Below the pieces are notes generated by a model. That model was not told the DNA's origin, searched no databases, and was given only the letters and a program-made list of their open reading frames with translations. From Chlamydomonas reinhardtii (taxonomy: Eukaryota > Chlorophyta > Chlorophyceae > Chlamydomonadales > Chlamydomonadaceae): a stretch of 64,000 nucleotides of DNA. Shown here piece by piece: positions 46,888-59,800 of the stretch; within the stretch, counting starts at the first letter, position 1, and each line of letters opens with the position of its first letter. The stretch spans positions 7,541,847 through 7,605,846 of the forward strand of contig NC_057015.1 of NCBI RefSeq assembly GCF_000002595.2, in the 5' to 3' direction. Made by a program: the position numbers and the translations under genes.

Positions 46888-49800
46888 ATGGACCAACAGG
46901 AGCGTGATCGCTGCACCTTAGCTCTGGAAAGGCTCGCACAGATCTTTGCAAGAAATAACTCGTGGATTCTGAGGGCTGCGGGTGCACTTTCCGCTGCGGA
47001 ACCGCTGCAGCGGGACTTAATCTTCTGCAAAAGGACTGATGGCGACAAGCTGGCGGCCCTGGAGGAGCTCATGCGGATGCAAGGTAAAACTGTTAAGACC
47101 TGGGGACTTCGGATGCTGCGCAATCCACTGGCCTCCGTGCATCTCCTACCTATGCACCCTCAAACGCATACGGTGCACTCGGTGCACGGGACTTGCTTTG
47201 TTTCGGGCTCTGCACTGGGCAGGGTGGCGGGGGCGCGGCGGGAGCGGGGGCCGGGTGGGGGCGGGGGCGGCGGGGGCGGCGGCGGGGGCCGGGGCTGGAG
47301 CGGTGACACTGGTGATAGGGAAGTGGTCCGAAGCGGTGCGCATTTGGAGCGGTGTGTGACCGAAGTGCAACTGGCAGCACGCACGGGGGCACGGGGGTTG
47401 TGTGGTCGTGTGCGGCATATGGGGTTTGTGTGCGCGGTGGCTCTGCCCATGCCAATGCACGCCAGTCACAAACTGGGACATTGTGACCATACACCCCCAT
47501 AATATCAACCTCGCCCGCTCCAAACACACTTTCGTCGCAGCGCTGGCTTCTGGTAGCATGGCAGCATCTAGCGGTGAGTTGTCTGCGCCACCCAGGCACA
47601 GGTCCAGCGCGGCGACCTCCAGACCTGCGTGCTATAAGCGAAAGGTTTCCGTTGGGAAGGGTTTCCGATGGGGTCCAAAGGGCGCGCTATTGTTCGCTAT
47701 ACCATAGTGATCACTGAACGTAGTCTTGACTCGGGGAACACTCGCCGATGATAAGCTGGCTGTTTCCTTGCCTTCAGATGGCGCATCCATGGCCGTCAAG
47801 GTCGTCAGTGAGTACTTCAAATCTGGGTGTGATAGATCACACTGTGTGCTATGTGGGAAGCCATAGCCAATTCTCGGTCCATTCCATCGCGCAGATGACA
47901 CCACGACCACGTACCTCAAGACCTGCCTGCCGCCGTTCGACCCGCTCTTCCTGTGGGGCTCCGCTTCCCAGTTACGGCAGTTGCTGGCTGAGCCGATAAC
48001 CCCTGGCCTCCCGTTGCCAGAGCCTGTGGCCACACGCCTGTTCATGCAGCATGGCGAGCTGAAGGGGCCGCTGGTGTCGACCGCGGCCTCTGACGCGGTG
48101 GGTGGGGCAACCTGCTGGCTTCGCAGGCTCACCCATGCGGTGCGGGCCCACCTGCAATTTGATGGGCGGTGCGTTCGCGCGCGTGTGTATGTATTCTTTG
48201 TGACAGGCCGCCAGCGCGGATGCTCTGGCTTCGCACGTCCGGAATGTCATGGACCTGGAGCCGCGTGACGGGTCAGAGGTGTACACTGCGCGCAGCACGG
48301 GCATTGTGGTGGAGGACACGCTGCGGCTCATCAAGAAGCGCCTGCCGGCGGGGGCGCACATCTGGATGGACCGCAACACGCCGGATGCAAGCGGGCCTAC
48401 ACGTAGGTATTCGCTTTCTGCGTTTGCATGTGTGCGTGCTGACCTGCCCTGCGGCAGGTCCCCGCAGAAGCGCATTGACGATAAACATGCGCCATCCATG
48501 GTGGCTGGCCCATGTGCCGTTTGCGACGTGCAGTCGAGAGCTTGCGACCTGACTTCCTGTGCTGGGTCGACGGTGCTCTGGTCTTCAAGGGTGAGGAAAA
48601 GGCCCTATCGGCTCAGCTTGGAGATGCAATCCATGAGCTGACGACCAAGATCTCGACTGTGTGGGCAGCTGGGCTGGTGCTGGGCAAGCGGCCGCCGTGC
48701 ATGCTGGCTTACGCCGCGGCAGGGACCATTCTGCAGGTGGGTGGGTGGGCCCGCTCATAGTCTGGCCGAGTGCGGGCTCATAACACGTCCCCCCGAAGCA
48801 TGCATGCTCTTGCGTACATCCATTGCTAACCCTGTCGTGCCTGTCCGCTGCCCGCTCTGCCCCCCGCAGTTCTTCTGCATCCAGCAGCCCGAGTGAGGCG
48901 TTGTTGGGTTGGATTGGGAATCTCTTGTAGTAGTTGCATCTCAAGCTGTAGTGCCATGCGCTTTGTACCATGGCCCGAGTGGGCGTGTTTGAGCTTGCGG
49001 AAATATTGTGTGTGCTTGCGCTGGCCTGCAGGTCGGGATACGGCGTGAAGGCCACGCCGATCAGCGGTGAGCTGGACCTCAACACGGCTCTGGGTCGGCT
49101 GCGGGCATTGACTGCCTCCTTCAACATCTGGCGACTGCTGGCAGGCTACGCTTCGCAAGCGCCCGCCATGCCCGTGGCGTCCGGCTGCATCTCGCGCTCG
49201 CCGGACGGCCTGCGCACCTATTGCGTGCTGCAAGGTACAAGTACATAGCTCGGTGTGGGTCCAGGTGTTTCACCCCGTCCTTAAGCATGGCTCTGATAAT
49301 CCTGCTGTCAGCGCTGCTGCATGCCTCGCGCGAAGCGCGCACCTCGACGCTAACATGACTTGCGCCCAACGCGCCCGCCCCAAACATGCAGGCTTCTTCC
49401 GCAAGTCCATCCAGAACTTCTCAGTTGAGCAGGCGCCGTACGCCAGCTTTGAGCTGCTGCAGGACGTGTACGGCAAGATGTCGAAGGCGGAGCACCGGCG
49501 CAACATCATCCAGGTGTACGACGTCGACGGGCACGTCGGCGGCCCGCAGTTGCGGGACGACGTGTACACCGTGCACCTGGCGCCGGTGGGGAATCCCTGC
49601 CACGGCCCACCCGACGGCCTGCGCATGCTCGCGCGTGCGGTGTCCGGCGTGCTGGCCGGCCTTGCGGCGCTTCACAGCGAAGGTACAGATGAGTGGCATG
49701 AATGAATCCACGTGTCGGTAGTGGTGGACTGTGTCATTTGGGCGCCTGTGTTCGGCAGGCACCATCAATTCCATCAGTATTGTGCTACACATGGATGGAA

Positions 49801-50541
49801 AGCTTTTTACGCGTGCAAGGTGCAACGCCTGTGTGCTTGTTTGGGTCGGTGACGTGCAGGCTTCGTGCACCGTGACGTCCGGTGGGCCAACGTTATCTTC
49901 CTGCCCGCCGAGATGCGCTGGCTGCTGGTGGACCTGGAGCACGTCGGCCTCAACAACTGCGACTGCAGGTACGGACGAGGTGCGAAAGGATGCACGATAG
50001 ATGCGCCTGAGCAGCGTAGCATGGGCTTGCAGACGTGCGTGACCGAAACCGTAGGTGGATGTTACACCTGATTAGACTGGGAGCTATGGTGATCCGCATG
50101 GTGCCCGTCTGCCCGACATTGGCTGGGTGCCTGTAGTGGGGAGCCTTACCCGCTGCGGGCCTGGAGCCAGCGCACGCTGGAAGACGGCGGCAAGTACACG
50201 TTCCGCTCAGACCTGCGCATGGTGGCGGAGCAGCTGCTGTGCTGGGTGGAGCTGGACGACGCCGGCAAGGACCTGCGGAAGCAGGTGTGTGCCTGCTGGC
50301 TTGCTGGCCTGGTATGTCCTCGCTTGCACGTTTGACACAGAACCTGAACTGGAATGAACAAACACCGAGTAGGGTGAGGGGCTCCGGCGGCCTGCGCTTC
50401 CAACGTGTCTTGAATCCTCCCATCTCCGCCCGTGCTTCCCACCCACCCGTACAGCTGCAGGCGGGCCAGCTCACGGCGGCGATGGCGCTACAGCACGAAT
50501 GGCTAGGGTTGTTCCTGGCCTTAGAATGGAATTCCTTCTAA
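46888..50541 (+). CDS. PD-(D/E)xK nuclease-like plus protein-kinase-like fusion protein
   Basis: Eleven in-phase exons (46888-47083, 47778-47807, 47895-48168, 48215-48402, 48534-48736, 48870-48892, 49032-49234, 49392-49682, 49860-49968, 50137-50284, 50455-50541) encode 583 residues. Centre: LESLRPDFLCWVDG then LVFKGEEKA, that is P235-D236 ... E250-x-K252 with the spacing of a restriction-endonuclease-like active site, followed by a helical block and LDLNTALGRLRALTASFNI. C-terminal half: GFVHRDVRWANVIF gives the kinase catalytic loop H473-R474-D475 and N480, and LLVDLEHVG supplies D494 as the metal-binding Asp, with DLE in place of DFG. A compact N-lobe without a clear Gly-rich loop precedes it. 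The arrangement resembles nuclease-kinase modules reported in Crinkler-type eukaryotic proteins and FunK1-like kinases; this link is inference from memory. All catalytic residues named are present, so the gene looks intact. Role unknown; candidates are defence or genome-conflict functions. Confidence 0.75.
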
Positions 50542-51449
50542 CGTTATAATAATGTAGAACTAAATTAGATCATTAGGATGAGCATGAGAACGAGGTCCGT
50601 AACTTTTAACCTAGGGGGAGTTCGCTGCTGAAACTTTGGCAAGTCAACGGCTGATGCGCACCCAGGTGTTTGCAAAAGTCGGCACGTTTGCGGGGTGCAC
50701 AGGCCAGGCTGAACTGGGTATGCGCCCCCCAGATACAGCCATACTGACTGCGCTGGTCACGCTAGACCCGTCATCAGCAGCCTGTCAAAGGAGCCCGTTA
50801 GCCATTGCACATGCGCACGGACGCATGCCGGTATGCGGCAGCCACAGTGCTAGTCTCCGCCTCCCCACTCCTCTGCTTTGGCGCGCTTCTGTCCCCAAGA
50901 TTCAAAGCCAATCCGTGTTTTCTCAATCCCAGGTTCTAAACCCGGTCGCTTGGGCCTTCTACAAAATACGGTTATAATATATTAGAATTTTCCTAAGTTT
51001 AATTCTCATCCTAAGACCCGGCGCAACCCTACGAATGGCTGATCGGGTCCAGCACTCAAGAATGAAACTCGGGGGTTGTTTTTAAGTTTACTGAATGAGC
51101 CGGTGACGGGGGCAGAGTTGGGTGGCTAAGTTGGGCTGAGTTGGGACCAATGGCTGGGGCAGAGGGTCAGGGCACTGGGTCAGGTACCGAGTCGGATGCA
51201 GGCCAGGGCCACGCAGCCCCTGAAGCGAAATGTGCACGGCTACGGAACAAGCTGGCATATTGGAAGGCACGCATGCGCAGGCACGCATAGTACGGTACCA
51301 AGCGATTCGCTTGCGTGCCGCGCGCCGCAAACCCCCAAGCACCTTCCAGCCAGGCCCACGCTGTCATGGCATGCCTTCTACAAACCCAGCAGATGATGTG
51401 GATAAGTGCACATACGGTACATGCAGGCCGCAGTGCCGCACATTTGTAA
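50542..51449. other. Downstream region of the nuclease-kinase gene
   Basis: About 900 bases with AT-rich patches (50540-50580 and 50970-51010) and no coding signal. The nearest TGTAA is at 51445-51449 and overlaps the MITE target-site duplication. Confidence 0.4.
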
Positions 51450-52182
51450 GGGGGGTTTCACATGTGACATGCGAAGCTAGCTTCGGGTCGAAACCAGGTC
51501 GAAACCAGGTCGAAACCACCCCCGAAACCAGGTCCGAAGCCAGCTCGCGAATCCGGGTCCGCAGCCCGGATTCGCCCAACACACATACTTAGTTTCGAGA
51601 CGTCTGAAATTTTCTATACTATTTTCTTACTCCAATCATGTGATATCAACCACTTGGAGGCCGAAACCCTCGCGGCGACGAGCATTGCTGTGTGCTGTGG
51701 AGCAGAGTGCGCTTAGTTGCGACAGCCTCCATCAAAATGGTTATGATCTTCATACTATTATATTGTAGGTGGGAGCGGGGCTAGAGCATCCTCCATGAGC
51801 GCGCACGCCTCGCATGTTTCGACATGTTGGGCTTTCCTAGCTCCTGCACGAGGATTACACCGTGATCGCAGCAACTATGCAACAAAAACGCTTCAAAGCA
51901 CTATATGTGCCATACATATGTTCGGGGGCGGTGTATGGAGCGAGGTGGACTCGGCATGTCGCGGTTGCGGGCGAGTCACGCATCGGGAACTCACTATGCG
52001 TGTAAAATAAGAGTATGGGAGCGCTGGGATTGTATGCGGAGACATAATTCGGCCCTTCCAGAGCTGGATTGGCGCCCACCCAAGGTGGATTCGAGGCAGC
52101 CGCATGTGAATCGGATTCGCCCCTGGCTTCGCCGAAGCCAGGTGGATTCACCGAAACCGGGTTGTCACATGTGAAACCCCCC
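51450..52182. mobile_element. Non-autonomous DNA transposon (MITE), PIF/Harbinger-like
   Basis: A 733-bp element bounded by perfect 20-bp terminal inverted repeats GGGGGGTTTCACATGTGACA and flanked on both sides by TAA, the 3-bp TWA target duplication typical of PIF/Harbinger. Inside the 5' end are a palindrome CGAAGCTAGCTTCG and three tandem AGGTCGAAACC units. Near the 3' end is a hairpin CTGGCTTCGCCGAAGCCAG. There is no transposase-like ORF, so it would depend on a helper. Perfect inverted repeats suggest it is fairly young. Family placement rests on target-site length only. Confidence 0.8.
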
Positions 52183-53649
52183 TAAGGAGATCAAAGTACC
52201 TCACTCTCTAGACTTCAATATTCGATTCAAGGGTCTGCCCGCCGGCAATGTGTTGTGCATCAGTGCGTATCCTGCATTCCGTATTGTCCCACAGGTTGGG
52301 AGATGCATGCATGAATGGGAATGTCTGCATCCCCAAACGCCTCTGTCCCAAATGTCAAATGGGCCCGCAAGAGCTATGCCACGACAACTCAGCCCCTGGC
52401 CACTCATCTTCGCGGAAGTTTATTTGCGCCGATGGGGAGGGGGGGGGCATTGGCGGGGGGAGGGGCACTCCCTCCCCCCGCACGGGATGCAAGCATCGCA
52501 CGGTAGTGTAGGCACCAGCATATAAGCACGGGCGGTGTTCCTACGCCAAAGGGAGGGGCCACGGGGGTTTCGGGGGGCGCTCTCCCCCCCCCCCCCCCCC
52601 ATACAGCAGGGCGCTCGCGCGTGAACGGACGGCGAAGCGGTCAGGCGCGCGCGGCGGTCAGGCACGTTTGGGGCGAATAGGCCGCGGCCAGCACACCAGC
52701 AACATAGAGAGCTTCCAAATATATTATGACGAATGCCAAACCGCAAAGGTTGAGCGATTAAGGATGTCTGAAATTGTAAGTCAATCAGTCAGCAGGGAGC
52801 ACTGTGCGCACATAATTAGTTCTACAAATAGATCCTTATTCAATACATCCGATGATCTCAGCAATGCACAGTAAGTCGCGTCCGCGGGCAAGCTTGCTAG
52901 TGGTGCATTTGGCTCGCTCGCTGCGCTTCAGGGGAGCCGTGCGCGCGTATAGAATACAGATCATCCTGATCTATCCATTATATACGATGCATCACGCATA
53001 GGCGCCTTGGAGAGGTTGCACAATGGGCGAACTGGTCCCGCGCTGTGCATCCCTTCGGCCGATCTTGGCGCTTGCAAAAAAGTAAAGGTGCTGGGCGAGC
53101 TGGCTATTATTCAACATAAGAGTCAACGCGTTTCGTTCACCCACCCCACAAAGTGCATCTGCTTTGACCAGCGTTTTCTCACAGCAAACGCTCTCAAAAT
53201 TTAATGGCGCGCCGCTGGGTTGCGTGTCAGGGCGCAAAGAGTCAGTTACACTTGGTTCCAGCCTTGAAGGCGGGCTGGGGCGCATGCCAGACCCCAAAAA
53301 CACGCCAGGAGGCACACTTTGGAACAGCATGTGTAGATGAGTCGCTAATTAACCAAACACCCGATTGCCTCGGTATGTCGTCACGTGCGTGGACACCTCA
53401 AACATGCCATTCCGTGAGCATGCATGTGCTGGCACAAGCATGACGCGCCCCATCCAGCCCCGGGTAGCCGTAGGGGTACGGCAGGCGATATTTGGCTTGT
53501 GCTGCGTGCATGCGCGGGATGTGGCACTGCAAGCACCTGCAATCATGCCGGCACGCACCCTGACGCATGTGCCCTGCTCCCACAAATACGGTAGAAACCT
53601 ACGCCGCCGCATCCTCTCAGTGCACAGACCCCGCCGATCCACCGCCCCA
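52183..53649. other. Gene-poor stretch and MUS81 3' UTR
   Basis: Between the MITE and the MUS81 stop. It has homopolymer-rich G and C runs (52437-52600), an AT-rich part (52700-53000) and a minus-strand TGTAA at 53246-53250. Part of it may be old transposon sequence, but I see no paired termini beyond the MITE. Confidence 0.4.
53246..53250 (-). terminator. TGTAA polyadenylation signal, MUS81
   Basis: TTACA on the plus strand about 400 bases past the MUS81 stop; first in that orientation. Confidence 0.5.
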
Positions 53650-53859
53650 TCACCGCCCGGCGCCGCCGCCGCCGCCGCCTGCCGCCGCCACCTGCTCCGG
53701 CGGCACGCCCTTCTTGAACAGCAGGCGGTAGAGCTGGCCGCTGAGGCGGGCGCCCACCTCGGGCACCAGCAGCTGCTCCGCCGCGGCCCCCGGGTCCGAC
53801 CCCGCCGCCGCCGCCGCCCGCATGGCGGCCTTGTACGACTCCCACAGCTGCACGGGGTG

Positions 53860-53898
<39 letters not shown>

Positions 53899-56800
53899 TG
53901 TGTATGTATGGGGGGGTACACTCATGATTATTTAAGGAGTGAAGGGGTGGGTGGGGGCGAGGGTGTGTGGCGGTTGGGTTTGGGCTGGGCTGAGTTGGGG
54001 AGGAGCGAGAGGAATGGGTTGTATGGATGCCCTGAGTGCCGTACGTAAGTCCCACATCGTCAAGAGGGTTCGTCGGAGCCAAGAGAATCCGTCGGACGGA
54101 GGGGGCGTGGATGATACCGGTAAGACATGGCAGGGGGTACGGCAAGGGCAGGGGGTCCCTTCCCTACGGAGCACAGCCCACTGCGGGGCGCGGCCTGCCC
54201 ACCGGCCCGGGCACCCACGAACCTGTGCGGGGCTGCTGTAGCGCGCAAGCACCTTGCCCACAGCGACGTCGCCCATGCCTGTGCGGCGGTCGGACGAGGG
54301 GCGGCCGGGAAAGTAATGGCGGAATGCCTTGCAGCAGCGACCATGGAATGCGAGAAGGCGAGCGAGGCAGGGCGATGCGGAGACAGCAGCCATGCACACA
54401 ACCAAAACCACGCACCCGTGCCGGCACCGGCATTGGCACTATCAGCATTCAACCCACTTAGATTTGCGGGGACCTTCACTGTCGGGCCGCCTCCCTCCCA
54501 CCGCCCACCTCCCGCTGCCCCACCCGCACCGCCTCCCTCCCTCCAACAGCCTCCCTCCCTCAAACAGCCTCCCTCCCTCCCGCCACCTCCCCACACACAC
54601 CTCCCCACCTCACCCTCCCCCACCCACCACCTCCCCGCCTCTCTCCGTCTCACCCGGCACAGCTGTGAGCATGAGCCCCCACATGGCCGCCACCTTCATG
54701 TCGGCGGCGGTGCTCTTCAGCCCCTCCTCCCACGCCTCGTACGTGGGCAGCGGGTCATCCGCGTCAGCCTCCTCCACCGCCCCTGCTCCTGCTCCTCCTG
54801 CCCCTGCTGCTCCTCGTGCTGCTCCTCCTGCGGCTACTGCCGCGCCCTGCCGTTGCCGCTGCGCGGCGAGCAGCGCCGCGGAGCGGGCGCGGCACTGCCG
54901 CTCCAGCGCGCGCGTGAGCGCCGCCAGCTGCCGCGCGGTGTCGTCGGCGTTGCGGGTGCGCAGCACTGTGAAGCCCTGCAGCAGTGCCGACTGGATGGAG
55001 GTGCGCATGGTGCGCTGCTCCGTGGCTGCGGACGCGAGGAGGGACAGGGGGGAGAGAAAAAGGGGTTGTGAATCCCAGCCCAAGCTTGACCTAACCAAGC
55101 TAAAGTAGAGGAGCACAGACAGAGGCGTTGGTTGCAAGCGAAAATACGTATGGGAGGGGCCGAGGCGTCGTGGCAGGGCGAGCGGCGCCGGCGATAATGT
55201 AAGAGGAGGGCCAGCAGAGGTGCGGGGGTGGACGGGGCAGGGAGAGCGGAGAGCGGGGAGCACAGTGCCACTCGGAAGCGGGTGACGGAAGGCACGCCTA
55301 GGACGCCGTGTGGTGGCCCGCCTGGCTGCCAAGGGGTGCAACACCCTCAACCACCCTCCCGGTCCCTAAAGCCCCTTCCTCCTCCCTCTCTCCCCCTCCC
55401 CTCCCTCTCCCCTCTCCCTCCCTCACTTGTAAATCCCTCCTGCTCGATTGGCTCCTCCAGCAGGTAGTAGAGCCGCCGCAGCCCACAGCGCTGCAGCCGC
55501 CACTTCTGCTGCCCGTAGCGCCGGTCCTGCACACTGGCCAGCAGGTCCGCCGCCTTCTTGCGCTCACACACCGCGTCCAGCACGTACCTGTGGAGATTGT
55601 GGCGTGCGTGACGCGGTGGTTTGGTTGTTGGGTGGGTGGAGCATCCCGCCGCACCCATCCCAAGCCTACCGCCCCACCAATGAGGCAATCACACAGCCCG
55701 ACAGCCTCTTCCGATAGACCCCCCCACCCCCAACCTCTGCGTCCCGATTCCTCCAAGAGCAAACGATGCCCACTCCCACCCCCACCCCACCCACCCACCC
55801 ACCCACTCAACCCCTTCCTCTTCACGCACCACTCGGACCGCTGGTCCAGCCGCGACCCCCGCCGCGCCGCCACCCACAGGAAGTCGCCCACGCCCAGCGT
55901 CACGCCCGCCGCCACCCGCAGCCCCTGCCCCGCCGCCACCCGCCGCACGGCCTCCACCATCCGGTCCTTCTCGCGCTGGTCCACCACCAGCACCACCTGA
56001 GGGAGGAAGGGAGGGAGGAAGAGGGAGGGAGGGAGGGGGGGGGGAGGGTTCCAGGAGGGTTGTAACTAGCAGCCCAAGCTAAACCAAGCCAGGCTAAACT
56101 TGTGGAGCACAGGCAGAGGCGTTAGTTGCAAGCGATGGAGGGGAGGGGAGGCAGCTGTTGCGTAGTTAGGGAGGAGCAGTGGGACACCAAGGGGGTCAGG
56201 GGCAGGCGGGTTGGCTGCGCCATTCCCAGCAAGCAGGAGGAGGAGTCACGCGGGGATGCAGGGCACGCGGCAGCAGTCCAGCCAAGACGGAGTTGGGGAG
56301 GATTGGACACTGGCAATGGCGATGGCACTGGCAGGGCCTGCATAGATAGCGCTGCCTCACGCATCCTCGGGTTTCTTGTTTCTTTCTTAGAATGGTGTAA
56401 GCAAGCCCCACCACTCGCCGTGAACCTTGGGTTGGAGCCTACGACTATTGAGTAGCTGCCACCCACCACCCACCTCGTAGACGTCCTCGAAGCGCTGCCC
56501 CGGCGCCAGCGGCGGCAGGCGCACCGCCAGCTCGCCATGCACCGCCGGGACCTCACACAGCCGCGGCAGCGCCCACTCATAGCTCAGCAGCCTAAACAGG
56601 AGGTTGAGGAGGCGGAGTGAGGAGTGAGGAGGCGGAGTGAGGAGGGCGAGTGAGCAGGAAACGAGTTCAATTTGCCGGCATGAGTTCGAGGATAAGCCCT
56701 TAGGGAAGAGTCCCGTTTAGGGGTTGGGCGTGTGGCGCATGCGGCGTGCGTAAACCCGCGCATTACGACATGCACGCCCGGACACGGCCCGTACGGCCGC

Positions 56801-59800
56801 CACTGCCACTGCCACTCACGTTTTGCTGTCGTCGCCGTCGCCGCCGCCCTCGGAGTCTTGTGAGCCCGCGCGCTGCGAGCCCATGCCTGAGCCGGCTCGG
56901 AGCAGGTCCGAGCCCTGAGACCCCAGAAATTGAGACCCCAGCCCCTGAGACCCCAGCCCTTGCGACCCCGCACGCTGCGAGCCGCCCAAACCCTGAGACC
57001 CTAGCCCCTCCGCACCCGCTCGCTGCGAGCTGCCGAGTCCTTGCGACCCCAGCCCTCCCTGCGAGTCCTGCAGCCGCTGAGAGCCGCCCAGGACGGCGCC
57101 CGCCACCACCGCGTCATCGGGTTGGGAGCCGAAGCCGCCTCCCGCGACACCGGCACCGGCCGCCGGGGCCACCGAGGGCGCCGGCGGTCGCTTGGCCCCG
57201 CCTCGCCCTGCTCCGCCCGCCGCCGCTGCTGCTGCGCCTGCCGCTGCAGTCAGGTCTACCAGCAGCGGCAGCGGAGGCTTACCCACCACGCCCACTGCAC
57301 TCGTCGCGCCGCCTGGCAGCACTTCGCCACTGCCGCCGCCGCTGCCGGTACCCAGTAGGTGGCCGAGGCGGCCGCTGCCTCCAGCGCCGTTCTCACTGCC
57401 CAGCCCTGCAGACCCCACCCGCGCCACGTCGCCGTGCCCTCGCCCCGGAAAACCTTGCGCCGCCGCCGCCGCCACACCCACACCGCCGGGCCCTGCCGCT
57501 GCTCCACTGCCGCTGCGCTCCAACAACCGCTGCCGCCGCTCCTGCGCCAGCTGCTGCAACGACGGACCCGTGCCCGCCGCCACCCCTGTGCCCGCACCCA
57601 CGCCGCCGTAGAATCCAAAGTCTGCACCCAAGCCCGCGTCCCCGCCGCCGGCGCCGGTTCCATGCCCGCCGGCTGCTGCCGCTTCATGGTCTGACGACAA
57701 AGTCCTTTCAATGGCGGGACTGAGGCGGCCGAAGTCCAGCAGGTTCAGGGCGGCCTTGTAGTCGCCGCCGGTGCGCCGGAGCGCCTGTGGCGAGTGGTTG
57801 GTGGGAGGTGAGCAGGGGCAGTGGGCGGAGGCGGCCGTGATGTTGTTGTGGGTGTGATGTGGGTCGAGTGGGCCCAGAGTGCGTGAGGCACCGCTGCAAG
57901 CAAGCGTGTAATGCAGCACAAAGTAAGCCGCCGAGGAAATGGTCGAAGGGCCTTCCTTACCTTGCGCGCCATTTGCTCGTCGTGCCCGATGTCGTCCACC
58001 AGCCGCCGAAGCACAGCCGCGTCCACAGGCGCCCGCCCCGCAGCCGCAGCCGCAGCCGCAGCCACAGCCGCGGCGGCACCGGCAGTGCGTGCAGCACAAG
58101 CGGCAGCGGCCGGCGCCACCATGGCCGCTGCAGGAGGCAGCAATGTCGGGTCCAGCCGCTGCGACAGCCGCTCCGCAAGCGACAGCCCCGCTGTGCCCGC
58201 GGTACCCGCTCCAGCTCCAACTCCGACTCCGGCTCCGACTGCTCCAGCGGCGGCGGCGGCGGCAGCTGCTGGCGGCGCGGCAGTGGGCTGGGCGTTGATG
58301 TTGAGGTTGTGGCCGCCGGCGGGCCCCAGGCGCGTGCGCGCCGCCTTGGCCGCCGGCGGTCGGGCGTATGCGTCCTCCGCCTCCTCTCCATCGCTGCTGT
58401 CTAGCAGGTCCACAACCTCGGGCTCTTGGTGCCGCGCGCGCTGTGGCGGCGGCGGCGCTGGCGCCGCCACCGCCGCCGCCGCCACCGTTGCTGCCGCTGC
58501 TGGCATCATTGGGGGCGGCGCCGGCCGGGGCGCCGCGGCGGCGGCCCGCGCCTCCGCTGCCCGGGCGGCGGCCTCGGCTGCGGCAGACAGCCGGCGCGGC
58601 GGCTGTGCACCTGGGCCAGCGCCAGCCATGTCATGTGTACTGTGCCCATGCGCCTGGCTGCCACCACTGCCGTAGTCGGCGCTTGGCCATCCCCCAGCCC
58701 CAGCCCCAGTCCCCCCTGCGCCTGTTGTTGCCGCCGCCGCCGCCGCTCCTGTTGCGTGCCGCTGGCTTGCGCCTGCTGCGTGCTGACTCCACTGCTGCTG
58801 GCTTGCGCCCGCTCCTTGCTGCCGCTGCAGCTGGCTGCCGCCCCACATGTTCTGACTGCCGACCAGGTCCTCAATACCGTCATCCACATCCACAATGTCA
58901 CCGTCATCGTAACCACCGTAACCACCGTAACCGCCTCCAGCGGTACCTTGGCCTTGGCTTCCTAGGCCGCCGCCGCCACTGCCGCCACTGCCGGCTCTTG
59001 CTGTACTGGGCTTGCGCCGCCGCCCGCTCGCCCCCCCTCCCGATGCCCCCGCCGCGCCGCGGCCCGATGGCCCCGCGGCCCCCGCAGCCCCTGCTGCTGC
59101 CGCGGCCGCAGGTGAGGCGGGGTCATCGCCGCCACAGCCTGCGCCGCCGCCGCCGTTGTCCGACCGCGGCGGCGGCACGAAACCCGTGTACGCCCGACCT
59201 GTGGAGCCGCAGGAGTCGCAGGAAGTCGCAGCACGCAACGTCATGCATGAACACCGCCACGGCCCGCTGTCCCTGAGCCCACGTCTGCACCCATTTGGCT
59301 TTTGTCAAATGCAACGTAAGCCCCAGCGCGCCTCACATCATTCAACCAATCCACAGCTGCAGGCCACTCGCCCCGCCCCTATCCCGCCAGCCTGCCAGCA
59401 CAGAACTACCTGCCGTGCCCGTGCCGTGTGCCCCTGCTACTCCCCCCTCGCTCTTTTACATTGGGTTCGGTTGAGTTTGGGCTGGTATCTACAACCCGCC
59501 CGCCCACCCACCCCTGTTGGACTTGGGCGTGCCGGCGGGGTATGCCTCCAGCAGCAGCGGCAGCCCCTCCAGGCTGCAGTAGGTGGTGATGTCGGAGTGC
59601 ACAGCCGCCTCGGTCAGGCCCGGCAGCGGCTGGACCTCCCGGTACCTGTGGGGCGGCGGGGGCGGTGGAAGTGCGGCACAGTGGCCGGCGGGGTTGAGGC
59701 GGCGGTGGATTGTTAAAGAGCGCGTGCATGTCAATGTTAGTGGAGGCATGCGCGGTAGAGTGGAGAATGACAATGCAGAACGCAAAGACACGCACACATG

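Noticed and set aside
49760-49808. Extra exon in the nuclease-kinase gene after an AG at 49759
   Set aside because: The flanking exons join in phase directly through the catalytic loop GFVHRD, and the stretch has no bias.
56746-57723. Plus-strand Pro/Arg-rich ORF of 325 codons
   Set aside because: It is antisense to MUS81 exon 8, whose exons join in phase and carry family motifs on both sides.
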